From: Selenomonas sp. AB3002
Lineage (GTDB): Bacteria; Bacillota; Negativicutes; Selenomonadales; Selenomonadaceae
Length of the DNA: 64,000 bases
Direction of reading: 5' to 3'
Assembly: GCF_000702545.1 (NCBI RefSeq)
Contig: NZ_JNIO01000008.1
Location: forward strand, 930,001 to 994,000
Part shown: one piece after another, positions 19,487 through 28,021 of the stretch
Layout of the letters: every line of letters begins with the position of its first letter
How positions within the stretch are numbered: the stretch's first letter is position 1
The notes under the pieces: generated by a model
Told to the model about the DNA's origin: nothing
Databases searched by the model: none
The model's input: the letters and a program-made list of their open reading frames with translations, nothing else
Made by a program: the position numbers and the translations under genes

Positions 19487-22400
19487 TCACCCAAACAGGG
19501 AAACCTGGTCGCTTTCACTCATGCCTGCCAGGCACCCGTGGTCACGCAGGATTTCGATATTGGTCTTGGAAATGCCTGAACGGCGGCGCAGATTCTCTAT
19601 GGAAGTAAAGACGCCGTTCTTCCTGGCCTCCACAATGCCCTGAGCTGCCTTGGTCCCCATGCCTGCCAAAGAAGCCAGAGGAGGCAGCAGGGAATCACCC
19701 TCGATGATGAACTTTTCCGCATCGCTGCGGTAGATGTCCACCAGCTGGCAGTCAAAGCCCCGGAGATAAAGTTCCCAGGCCAGCTGCAGCACAATCAGGG
19801 TGGCGTTCTGCTTGGCATCAAGCTTCTGCTCTTTGGAGATTGCCTCCAGTTCATCGATTTGCTGCTTCACAAAGTCCTTGCCCCGGGACACCACGTTGGC
19901 ATCAAACTCGTCTGCGCGAATGGAGAAATACGCTGCATAGTAAGCCAGGGGATAGTGCACCTTGCAGAAAGCTATGCGGTAAGCCATCATGACGTAAGCC
20001 GTAGCATGGGCACGGGGGAAAAGGTACTTGATTTTCTGGCAGGATTCGATATACCACTCGGGTATGCCACCTGCCCTGAGTTTTTCCACCACATCCTCTG
20101 CTATCCCCTTCCCCTTGCGCACCTTCTCCATGGTCTTGAAGGAAAGCAGGGGCTCGATGCCATTGTGAATCAGGTACATCATGATATCGTCACGGGCCGA
20201 GATGGCGTTTTTCAGCGTGCACTGGCCGCTGCGTATGAGGTCCTGGGCATTGCCAAGCCACACGTCCGTACCGTGGGAGAAACCGGAGATGCGCACCAGG
20301 TCTGAGAAGCAGTCCGGATGGGTATCATCTATCATCTGCCGGGTAAAGGGAGTGCGGAACTCGGGAATGCCGAAGGTGCCGGAGGTGGCCCCAAGCTCCT
20401 CCGGGGTAAGCCCCAGGGCATCCGTGCAATTGAAGAGTGACATGGTGGCCGGGTCATCGAAGGGTATGGTCTTGGGGTCCCGGTTGGTGAGATCCTCCAA
20501 CATCTTTATCACCGTGGGATCATCGTGTCCCAGTATATCCAGCTTGACCAGACGGCTGCTGATGGAGTGATAGTCGAAGTGGGTGGTGATGATGCCGCAG
20601 TTCATATCATTGGCAGGGTGCTGGATGGGGGTAAAGAAATGCACGTCCATATTGCGGGGCACAACCATGATGCCTGCCGGGTGCTGCCCGGTGGTGCTCT
20701 TGACACCCATGCAGCCCTTGGCCATGCGGTCAATATAGGCGATGTGACGTCTCTCCCCCTTTTCCTCGAAGAACTTCTTCACATAGCCGAAGGCGGTCTT
20801 GTCCGCCACAGTCTGGATAGAGCCTGCCTTGTAGACATTGTCCTTGCCGAAGAGGATTTCCGTGTACTTATGGGCCACAGGCTGATAGACGCCGGAGAAG
20901 TTCAGGTCGATATCAGGCACCTTGTCCCCGTCAAACCCCAGGAACACCGCAAAGGGAATATCATGGCCGTCCTTCAGGAGCCTGGTGCCGCAGACAGGAC
21001 ACTCCTTGTCAGGCAGGTCGTAACCGCAGCCTACGGAGCCGTCATTGATGAAGTGGCTGTACTGGCAGTGGGGGCAGCGGTAGTGCGGCGGCAGAGGATT
21101 GACCTCCGTGATGCCCGTCATGGTGGCTATGAAGGAAGAACCCACAGAGCCACGGGAGCCTACCAGATAGCCGTCATCATTCGACTTCTTTACCAGCCGC
21201 TGGGCAATGAGATACAGCACGGAGAAGCCGTGGCCGATGATGGGCTTGAGCTCCTGCTGCAATCTTGCTTCCACGATTTCTGGCAAATTATCCCCATACA
21301 TGTATTTGGCCTTGTTGTAGGACATGGAGCGGATTTCTTCGTCCGCCCCCGGAATCATGGGAGAATAGAGGTCATCGGGGATAGGCTTGAACTTCTCTAT
21401 CATCTCGCTGATCTTCCGGGGATTCTCCACCACCGCCGCATAAGCCTCTTCTTCTCCCAGATAGGAGAACTCTGCCAGCATTTCTTCCGTAGTGCGCAGG
21501 TAAAGGGGCGGCTGCATCTCCGCATCATCAAAGCCCTTGCCCTTCATGAGGATGGCACGGTAAATAGAATCATCAGGATTCAGGAAATGCACGTCGCAGG
21601 TGGCCACCAGCAGCTTGCCGGCCTTTTTCGCCAGTTCTGCCACCTTGAGATTGATTTTCCTCAGGTCATCATCGGTATTCACATTGGCAAATTCGTCTTT
21701 GCGCTTCAGGAAGTCATTATTGTGGATGGGCTGGATTTCCAGATAATCGTAGAACTCCACGATTTCCATGAGCTCATCATCATTGTTGCCCGCCACAATG
21801 GCCCGGATCAGCTCCCCCGCCTCGCAGGCAGAGCCGATGAGCAGCCCCTGCCGGTATTCCTGGATGATGGACTTGGGCAGCCTGGGCTGACGATGGAAAT
21901 ATTTGAGATGGGACAGGGAAACCAGCTGATAGAGGTTGCGCAGGCCATTGGGGTCTTTGGCCAAAAGGATAATATGGTTGGCCCGCTTCTGCTCGAAGTC
22001 ATCACCTACCAGATAGCCTTCCATGCCGTAGATGACCTTGATGTCCAGCTTGTTTTCCTTCACGGTCTTGGCGGCATCAGGAAAAGCCTGCACCACGCCG
22101 TGGTCAGTAACGGCAATGGCAGGCCAGCCCCAGGAGGCAGCGGTCTTGATGAGATCCTTAACGGACACCACGGCATCCATGCTGCTCATGGTAGTATGGG
22201 CATGAAGCTCCACCCGCTTCACCTCGGCATGATCCTCACGCTTGGCCTTGTCCTTCTTCGCCAGGCTGTCCACGAAAAGGGCATACTCATTCATGTAGGT
22301 ATCAAAGCGGACAGAGCCCCGGACACGCACCTCCATGCCCTCTTTCAGGGAAGCTGCAATCTGCTCGAAGTCCTCCTCCTCGCTGTTGCCCTTTTTGGGC

Positions 22401-23320
22401 TTGAAGAACTTCTTGCAGCTGATGCCGTTGGTGTTATCTGCCAGGGCAAAGGTCAGCATCTTGGTGCCGGTCTTGAATTCCATGGTCTTGAGAGACAGCA
22501 GCGTACCTTCCAGGATGACGTTCTTGGATTCGCCCTCCAGCTCGGCAATGGGCATGGACTCGCCCATGACACCACGGCCAAAGATGAGCTTGCCCGCCCC
22601 CTGTATGACCACAGGCTTCTGCTGCCCAGCCCTGGGTGCAGGTTTCTTGGCAGCTTCCTTCTTCTCCTGGGGCTTGGCAGCACTGGCCTCAGATGCCTTG
22701 ACAGGCTGGCTGTAGTTTGTGGCACTCTCATGCACAGCAGACTCCTGCCGCTCATTTCTCACCGCCTGCACATAGTCAGGGGTATTGAAGGCGCAGTCCA
22801 CCTCTATATCCGGCAGCACCTCGTCGCTGGCATTGCAGATGACATGGCAGGAGAAGCCCAGCAGCTTCTTGATGGCCTTGCCCATCATCTGGGTTACCGC
22901 ATGGGCCCGCATGATTTCCCCTGCCAGCTCACCGGGTACGTCCAGCACCACCTGGCTGCCGTCCACACTGTGTTTGGAGCGCTTCAGGAGCTGGAATACC
23001 GTGGCATTGCCATCGGCAGACATATTGATGAGCTTCCCCCAGACCTTGTTCAGCTCATCTTCCAGGTTTACCACATCCTGGTAGAAGATCACTTCCCCCA
23101 ACTGGCACTTTTGAGCGATATGGGCCGAAGCGTCTGCCAGAAGGCCTTCAGGTATCAGGCTCTGGGAAATCATGGCAATCTCCCAGCTGGATCCCTGCAC
23201 CTCTACATGCTGTATGGCACTGTTCTTGAAGAGCTCCTTCTGCTCAGGCTCCAGCCTCATTCCCTGGACCAATTCCCAAAGGAGATTCCCCTGCTTGGGC
23301 ACAATCCGATACTTCTGCAT
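19487..23320 (-). CDS. polC: DNA polymerase III alpha subunit, PolC type, apparently lacking the exonuclease domain
   Basis: Replicative polymerase of Firmicutes, 1277 residues. Domain order: N-terminal PolC domains, an OB fold near 265-355, a PHP domain starting at HAHTTMSSMDAV (about 371), the polymerase core with VGSRGSVGSSFIATMT, a four-cysteine zinc site, catalytic PDIDLNF near 800, TTGQHPAGI, LDILGHDDPT, and a C-terminal HhH. In classical PolC a DnaQ-like 3'-5' exonuclease of about 170 residues interrupts PHP right after the IYGMEG motif. Here IYGMEGYLV continues directly into ANHIILLAKDPNGLRNLY, so that domain is absent, which explains the short length. No frameshift or relic is seen at the site. 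Proofreading would need another protein. Confidence 0.97.
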   Translation of the reverse strand: MQKYRIVPKQGNLLWELVQGMRLEPEQKELFKNSAIQHVEVQGSSWEIAMISQSLIPEGLLADASAHIAQKCQLGEVIFYQDVVNLEDELNKVWGKLINMSADGNATVFQLLKRSKHSVDGSQVVLDVPGELAGEIMRAHAVTQMMGKAIKKLLGFSCHVICNASDEVLPDIEVDCAFNTPDYVQAVRNERQESAVHESATNYSQPVKASEASAAKPQEKKEAAKKPAPRAGQQKPVVIQGAGKLIFGRGVMGESMPIAELEGESKNVILEGTLLSLKTMEFKTGTKMLTFALADNTNGISCKKFFKPKKGNSEEEDFEQIAASLKEGMEVRVRGSVRFDTYMNEYALFVDSLAKKDKAKREDHAEVKRVELHAHTTMSSMDAVVSVKDLIKTAASWGWPAIAVTDHGVVQAFPDAAKTVKENKLDIKVIYGMEGYLVGDDFEQKRANHIILLAKDPNGLRNLYQLVSLSHLKYFHRQPRLPKSIIQEYRQGLLIGSACEAGELIRAIVAGNNDDELMEIVEFYDYLEIQPIHNNDFLKRKDEFANVNTDDDLRKINLKVAELAKKAGKLLVATCDVHFLNPDDSIYRAILMKGKGFDDAEMQPPLYLRTTEEMLAEFSYLGEEEAYAAVVENPRKISEMIEKFKPIPDDLYSPMIPGADEEIRSMSYNKAKYMYGDNLPEIVEARLQQELKPIIGHGFSVLYLIAQRLVKKSNDDGYLVGSRGSVGSSFIATMTGITEVNPLPPHYRCPHCQYSHFINDGSVGCGYDLPDKECPVCGTRLLKDGHDIPFAVFLGFDGDKVPDIDLNFSGVYQPVAHKYTEILFGKDNVYKAGSIQTVADKTAFGYVKKFFEEKGERRHIAYIDRMAKGCMGVKSTTGQHPAGIMVVPRNMDVHFFTPIQHPANDMNCGIITTHFDYHSISSRLVKLDILGHDDPTVIKMLEDLTNRDPKTIPFDDPATMSLFNCTDALGLTPEELGATSGTFGIPEFRTPFTRQMIDDTHPDCFSDLVRISGFSHGTDVWLGNAQDLIRSGQCTLKNAISARDDIMMYLIHNGIEPLLSFKTMEKVRKGKGIAEDVVEKLRAGGIPEWYIESCQKIKYLFPRAHATAYVMMAYRIAFCKVHYPLAYYAAYFSIRADEFDANVVSRGKDFVKQQIDELEAISKEQKLDAKQNATLIVLQLAWELYLRGFDCQLVDIYRSDAEKFIIEGDSLLPPLASLAGMGTKAAQGIVEARKNGVFTSIENLRRRSGISKTNIEILRDHGCLAGMSESDQVSLFG

Positions 23321-23390
23321 GTGCTGCCTTCCTTTCCAAAAAAAACTGTGCCTCTATTTTATCTCACGTGCAGGGGGATAGCAACAAGTA

Positions 23391-23423
23391 AAATAAAAAG
23401 ACTGCGCCCGGAAGGACGCAGCC
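23391..23423 (-). terminator. Terminator after asd
   Basis: On the minus strand CTGCG and CGCAG arms with an inner partial stem are followed by TCTTTTTATTTT. Confidence 0.75.
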
Positions 23424-23446
23424 CGAAAAAGGATTTCCTGAGGAAA

Positions 23447-24478
23447 TCACACCATATCATGCTCAATCATGTATTCAGCTATCTGCAGGGCGTTGAGTGC
23501 AGCCCCCTTGCGGATCTGGTCACCGCAAACCCAGAAGTTCAAGCCATTTTCAACGGACTCGTCATAGCGCAGGCGGCCCACTTCCACATCGTTCTTGCCG
23601 GAAGTATCCAGGGGCATGGGATAGACCTGCTCAGCAGTATTGTCACGGAGGATCACGCCGGGGAACTTGTCGATGGCGGCCCTGGCAGCTTCCAAAGTTA
23701 CCTTCTTGTCAAACTCTACCGTAATGGACTCGGCATGGCTACGGTAAACAGGAATGCGCACGGTGGTAGCCGTCACAGGCATGTTGGGCTCGTGGAGGAT
23801 CTTGCGGGTCTCGTTGACCATCTTCATCTCTTCCTTGGTATAGCCATTCTCCAGGAACACATCCACCTGGGGAATGGCATTGAAGGCCAGCTGATAATGC
23901 TTGGGCAGCTTGCCCACGGGGAAAATCTTAGGCTCAACAGCCTCACCTTTGGCCAGCTGCTGGGACTCGATTTCCAGTTCCTCCATGCCTTCCTTGCCGG
24001 CACCGGAGGCTGCCTGATAAGTGGAGATGATCAGGCGCTTCACATGGCCGATATCATGAAGGGGCTTCAGGGCCATCAGAAGGATAGCGGTGGTGCAGTT
24101 GGGGTTGGCAATGATGCCCTTGTGCTTGGCAATATCCTCAGGGTTCACCTCGGGCACTACCAAAGGCACCTCAGGATCCATGCGGAAGGCGCTGGAATTG
24201 TCAATAACCACAGCACCAGCCTTGACAGCAGCAGGCGCAAATTCCTGGCTGGCAGCACCGCCGGCAAAGAGAGCAATATCCACACCCTTGAAGGAGTCAG
24301 CCGTGGTTTCTTCCACGGTGTAATCCTTGCCCATGAAGTTTATCACCTTGCCCGCAGAACGCTTGGAAGCCAGCATCTTCAGCTCTGCAAAAGGAAAATT
24401 GCGTTCTTCAATGAGATTCAGGAATTCCTTGCCAACAGCGCCGGTTGCGCCCAAGATTGCTACATTATACTTTTTCAT
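23447..24478 (-). CDS. asd: Aspartate-semialdehyde dehydrogenase
   Basis: NADPH-dependent reduction of aspartyl phosphate to the semialdehyde, the branch to lysine, diaminopimelate, threonine and methionine. The 343-residue protein has the nucleotide-binding GATGAVGKEF, the catalytic cysteine in NPNCTTAILLMAL, and STYQAASGAGKEGMEEL. The start is the ATG after GGGAGG; a 14-residue longer reading lacks a ribosome site. It lies just downstream of dapB, so two consecutive steps toward diaminopimelate are cotranscribed. Confidence 0.97.
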   Translation of the reverse strand: MKKYNVAILGATGAVGKEFLNLIEERNFPFAELKMLASKRSAGKVINFMGKDYTVEETTADSFKGVDIALFAGGAASQEFAPAAVKAGAVVIDNSSAFRMDPEVPLVVPEVNPEDIAKHKGIIANPNCTTAILLMALKPLHDIGHVKRLIISTYQAASGAGKEGMEELEIESQQLAKGEAVEPKIFPVGKLPKHYQLAFNAIPQVDVFLENGYTKEEMKMVNETRKILHEPNMPVTATTVRIPVYRSHAESITVEFDKKVTLEAARAAIDKFPGVILRDNTAEQVYPMPLDTSGKNDVEVGRLRYDESVENGLNFWVCGDQIRKGAALNALQIAEYMIEHDMV

Positions 24479-24535
24479 GCGGTGATCCTCCCCTAAACGA
24501 TGAATACACTTCCCTGACAAATACTGCTTTTTTGC

Positions 24536-25330
24536 TTAGAGCAATTTATCCAGCCCTATGGTAAGCCCCTTGAGGCTCCTGACTTTCTTGGCAGCCAGTG
24601 CCACCCCGGGCATGAAAGACTCGCGGCTGGTGGTATCGTGGCGAAGAGTCAGGGTCTGGCCCAGTCCGCCAAAGATGACCTCCTGGCTGGCGATATAGCC
24701 CGGCAGGCGCACACTGTGGATGTGCATGCCCTCCTGGTCAGCACCTCTGGCCCCCTCATAGCCTTCCTTTTCCTTCTCATCAGGATTGCCCTGCACATGA
24801 GCCTTCCTGACTTCGGCAATCATATTGGCCGTCTGCACAGCCGTGCCGGAAGGAGCATCAAGCTTCTTGTCATGATGCAGCTCGATGATCTCCACCTCCG
24901 GCATATACTTGGCAGCCTGGGCGGAGAGAACCATCAGCAGCACTGCACCGATGGCAAAGTTGGGAGCGATAAAGGCAGGCGTGTTCTCTTTTTCCGCTGC
25001 CTGCCTGATTTCCTCCTGCTGTTCCTTGCTGAGCCCCGTGGTGCCCACCACAGGAGACACATGATGCTTCAAAGCCGTCATCACATTGCCATACACCACA
25101 TCAGGACGGGTGAAATCAATCATCACCTCAGCCCCGGAATCCTCCAGAGCCTTATCCAGATTGTCGCTGACAGCCACACCGCATTTCCCGGCGCCAACCA
25201 CTGCGCCCACATCTTCCTGGGCCTTGATGTCAACAGCCGCGACAAGTTCCATTTCCTCATCGGCCAGCACGGTCTTGACTACCATCTGCCCCATGCGCCC
25301 ACAGGCGCCATTTACCAATACTTTAAGCAA
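24536..25330 (-). CDS. dapB: 4-hydroxy-tetrahydrodipicolinate reductase
   Basis: Reduces the dapA product on the way to diaminopimelate and lysine. The 264-residue protein carries the nucleotide-binding VNGACGRMGQMV, IDFTRPDVV, GTTGLS, and the substrate-binding ELHHDKKLDAPSGTA. It starts with TTG about ten bases after GGAGG. It is the first gene of a dapB-asd unit; no lysine riboswitch was seen upstream. Confidence 0.97.
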   Translation of the reverse strand: MLKVLVNGACGRMGQMVVKTVLADEEMELVAAVDIKAQEDVGAVVGAGKCGVAVSDNLDKALEDSGAEVMIDFTRPDVVYGNVMTALKHHVSPVVGTTGLSKEQQEEIRQAAEKENTPAFIAPNFAIGAVLLMVLSAQAAKYMPEVEIIELHHDKKLDAPSGTAVQTANMIAEVRKAHVQGNPDEKEKEGYEGARGADQEGMHIHSVRLPGYIASQEVIFGGLGQTLTLRHDTTSRESFMPGVALAAKKVRSLKGLTIGLDKLL

Positions 25331-25364
25331 AATTAACCGCCTCCACCTGAATATTTCTGGAAGT

Positions 25365-25394
25365 ATTGTATACTATGTCCACGCTCCGTGTCAA
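25365..25394 (-). promoter_or_regulatory. Probable promoter of dapB-asd
   Basis: On the minus strand TTGACA and TACAAT are separated by 18 bases; an overlapping TATACA at 16 is an alternative -10. The start codon is about 35 bases downstream of the -10. Confidence 0.6.
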
Positions 25395-25492
25395 GTTGTT
25401 TATATTTGTATAAATACTTGCTACAACTTTTTCTTTCTATAGGAAAACACCTCGACAGCCCTGGCTGGTGAGTAGTACACTATTCAGGAAGC

Positions 25493-25978
25493 TCATCTGG
25501 CAATTTGGGCCACAGTGGCAGCAGTAGCTGAAACCAGATCATCTGGTTTCAGGATAATCTGCTCTCCCCGCTTGCCGGCGCTGATAGCTATAGTTTCCTG
25601 AGCCCGGGCCCTCGCATCAAGGTAAACAGGGTATTCCTTCTTGGCCCCCAAAGGAGAACAGCCGCCTCGGATATAGCCGGTAAGGGCAAAAACCTCCTTC
25701 AGATGCACCATCTCTACCCGCTTATTGCCAGAGGCTGCTGCCAGAGCTTTCAGGTCAAGTTCCAGATCTCCCTGTATGACGGCCATGACAATCCCATGCT
25801 TGTCTCCCCTGGCCACCAGGGTCTTATAGACCCGCTCAATGGGCATGCCCACAGAAGCTGCCACGTGAACAGCAGAGAGGTCTGACTCGTCTACCTCGTA
25901 TTCCTTCAGTTCATAGTCAATGCCCAACCTGTCCAGGATACGGGCAGCGTTGGTCTTTTGCTGTTTTTTCTTTGCCAT
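25493..25978 (-). CDS. ybaK: Cys-tRNA(Pro)/aminoacyl-tRNA deacylase, YbaK family
   Basis: Hydrolyses mischarged Cys-tRNA(Pro). The 161-residue protein has the YbaK fold with VYKTLVARGDK, AVIQGDLELDLKALA, the GYIRGGCSPLG motif and a C-terminal IISAGKRG-like strand (ISAGKRGEQIIL). It is divergent from nadE. The ribosome site is weak; the ATG chosen gives the usual length. Confidence 0.92.
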   Translation of the reverse strand: MAKKKQQKTNAARILDRLGIDYELKEYEVDESDLSAVHVAASVGMPIERVYKTLVARGDKHGIVMAVIQGDLELDLKALAAASGNKRVEMVHLKEVFALTGYIRGGCSPLGAKKEYPVYLDARARAQETIAISAGKRGEQIILKPDDLVSATAATVAQIAR

Positions 25979-26052
25979 TTTGTCACCATGTCTTTCTAAT
26001 CATATATTATCTGATATAATTATAGCACCATTGTTCAAATTTCGCCGTAAGC

Positions 26053-26085
26053 AAAGGAAACACTGAATTAATCAGTGTTTCCTTA
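26053..26085 (+). promoter_or_regulatory. Perfect palindrome in the nadE leader
   Basis: AGGAAACACTGA and TCAGTGTTTCCT form a perfect 12-base inverted repeat around a five-base spacer, ending 30 bases before the nadE start codon. There is no T-run on the plus strand, so it is more likely an operator or leader hairpin than a terminator. Confidence 0.55.
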
Positions 26086-26115
26086 AGTCTTCATATACTT
26101 TAAGGAGTGTTTTTT

Positions 26116-28014
26116 GTGCTGAAAATCGCCATGGCCCAGATGGAAGTCATCCCCGGACGTCCTGACCTGAACACCGGGAAAATCCTGCAGATGATGGAAG
26201 ATGCCCGCCAGGAGGGCACCGACCTTGTGATATTCCCGGAAATGTCTGTCCCCGGCTACCTCCTGGGAGATACCTGGGAACAGAGTTCCTTTCTGGCCGA
26301 CTGCGAAAGTTACGGAGAAGATATCATCGCCGCCACCAAAGACACGGAGCTTACGATCATCTTTGGCAATATCGCCGTGGACTGGAAAAAGAAGAACAAC
26401 GACGGCCGGGTGCGGAAATACAATGCTCTCTTCATTGCCCAGGGCGGCAAGCTTGTCCAGCCTGACAGCATGCCCTACCCCTTTGTAATCAAGACCCTGA
26501 TGCCCAACTACCGTGAGTTTGACGACACCCGCCATTTCTTCAGCCTCCAAAAGCTGGCCCGTGAGCTGGGCACCACCCCGGGCAAGCTGCTGTCTCCCAT
26601 CAGCCTGAAGCTCAAGGGCAGGGATTACCAGATAGGCTGCCTGCTCTGTGAGGACGGCTGGAGCGACAATTACGAAATCACGCCGCTTTCAGAACTCACC
26701 AATGGCGAAAAGGTGGATTTCCTGGTCAATATCTCCGCCTCCCCCTACACCCTGGGCAAGAACCACCGCCGCAATGTAGTCTTCGGCAAGCAGGCGGAAG
26801 AAAACCAGGCCCCTCTTTTCTATGTGAACGCCATCGGCCTGCAGAACAACGGCAAGACCATCTATACCTTTGACGGAGCAAGCACCGCCTACAATGCCGC
26901 AGGCCAGGTAGTTGCCATGACTCCCGCATACAAAGAAAAACTCACGTTGCTGGATTTCGACCAGCTTGCAGCCATGCCTGTGCAGGAAGAAGAAAAACTC
27001 ACGGAAATGGCCCAGATTCACCGCGCCCTGAAATACGGCGTCAGCCATTTCCTGCGCAACATCCGCATGGAAAAAGTCGTCATTGGCATTTCCGGCGGCA
27101 TCGACTCTGCCGTGGCCGCCGCCCTCTACACGGAAATCCTGGGACCTGACAAGGTGCTGCTGGTGAATATGCCCAGCGTCTACAATTCCGAAACCACCAA
27201 GGGACTCTCTGCCCAGCTGGCAAATAATCTGGGGTGCCGCTACATGGTAGTCCCCATCCAGCATTCCGTGGATCATACCATAAAACAGCTGGAGGGCACC
27301 CCAATGACCTTCCTGCAGGAAGGCACGGAGACCAGCCTGAAAGTTTCCTCCTTCGTAGCCGAAAACATCCAGGCCCGTGACCGCAGCGCCAGAGTCCTGG
27401 CAGGAGCTGCAGCAGCTTTCGGGGCAGGCTTCACCTGCAATGCCAACAAGGCGGAGACCACCGTGGGCTACTCCACCCTCTACGGTGACCAGTCCGGCTT
27501 CCTGGCAGCTCTGGCCGACCTCTGGAAGCATCAGGTCTACGCTCTGGCTTATTACCTCAATGAGGAAGTCTTCCATAAGGAAGCCATCCCCCAGGGCATC
27601 ATCGATATCGTGCCCAGTGCGGAGCTCTCCAGTGCCCAGAACGTAGACGAGGGCAAGGGTGATCCTATCAAGTACCCCTACCACGATTATCTCTTCCGCT
27701 CCTTCGTAGAACGCTGGCAGAAAGCTGCCCCGGAAGACATACTCACCTGGTACAGCGAAGGACGGCTGGAAGAAGAACTGGGCTGCGAAAAAGGACTGGT
27801 GGATAAATACTTCCCCACCCCGGCTGAGTTCATTGCCGACCTTGAACGCTGGTGGAACCTCTTCACCGGCATGGCTGTGGCCAAGCGCATACAGGCTCCC
27901 CCCATCCTGGCTGTGAGCCGCCGGGCCTATGGCTTTGACCACCGGGAAGCACAGAACGGACCTTACTATACCCGCAAATACAGGGAACTGAAAGCAAGGC
28001 TCTTGTCCTTATAA
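26116..28014 (+). CDS. nadE: Glutamine-dependent NAD+ synthetase
   Basis: Amidates nicotinic acid adenine dinucleotide, using ammonia from glutamine. The 632-residue two-domain protein has an N-terminal nitrilase-type glutaminase (catalytic Glu42 in FPEMSVPGY, a Lys in the following strand, and the cysteine in LLCEDGW). The C-terminal synthetase has the ATP-binding ISGGIDSAVAAAL and the NKAETTVGYSTLYGD motif. The start is the GTG eight bases after AAGGAG; an earlier in-frame GTG overlaps the ribosome site. Confidence 0.96.
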   Translation: MLKIAMAQMEVIPGRPDLNTGKILQMMEDARQEGTDLVIFPEMSVPGYLLGDTWEQSSFLADCESYGEDIIAATKDTELTIIFGNIAVDWKKKNNDGRVRKYNALFIAQGGKLVQPDSMPYPFVIKTLMPNYREFDDTRHFFSLQKLARELGTTPGKLLSPISLKLKGRDYQIGCLLCEDGWSDNYEITPLSELTNGEKVDFLVNISASPYTLGKNHRRNVVFGKQAEENQAPLFYVNAIGLQNNGKTIYTFDGASTAYNAAGQVVAMTPAYKEKLTLLDFDQLAAMPVQEEEKLTEMAQIHRALKYGVSHFLRNIRMEKVVIGISGGIDSAVAAALYTEILGPDKVLLVNMPSVYNSETTKGLSAQLANNLGCRYMVVPIQHSVDHTIKQLEGTPMTFLQEGTETSLKVSSFVAENIQARDRSARVLAGAAAAFGAGFTCNANKAETTVGYSTLYGDQSGFLAALADLWKHQVYALAYYLNEEVFHKEAIPQGIIDIVPSAELSSAQNVDEGKGDPIKYPYHDYLFRSFVERWQKAAPEDILTWYSEGRLEEELGCEKGLVDKYFPTPAEFIADLERWWNLFTGMAVAKRIQAPPILAVSRRAYGFDHREAQNGPYYTRKYRELKARLLSL

Positions 28015-28021
28015 CCCCCTC

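Noticed and set aside
20525-24496. A 1323-codon open frame on the plus strand opposite polC and asd
   Set aside because: It is the antisense shadow of two well-identified genes, with no ribosome site, no domain and a His/Leu/Gly-rich composition typical of reverse frames in GC-rich DNA.
25331-25492. A lysine riboswitch in front of dapB
   Set aside because: The leader between the promoter and start codon is only about 35 bases, too short for the aptamer.
26689-27942. A 417-codon minus-strand frame opposite nadE
   Set aside because: Antisense shadow; nadE has all catalytic motifs in its own frame.
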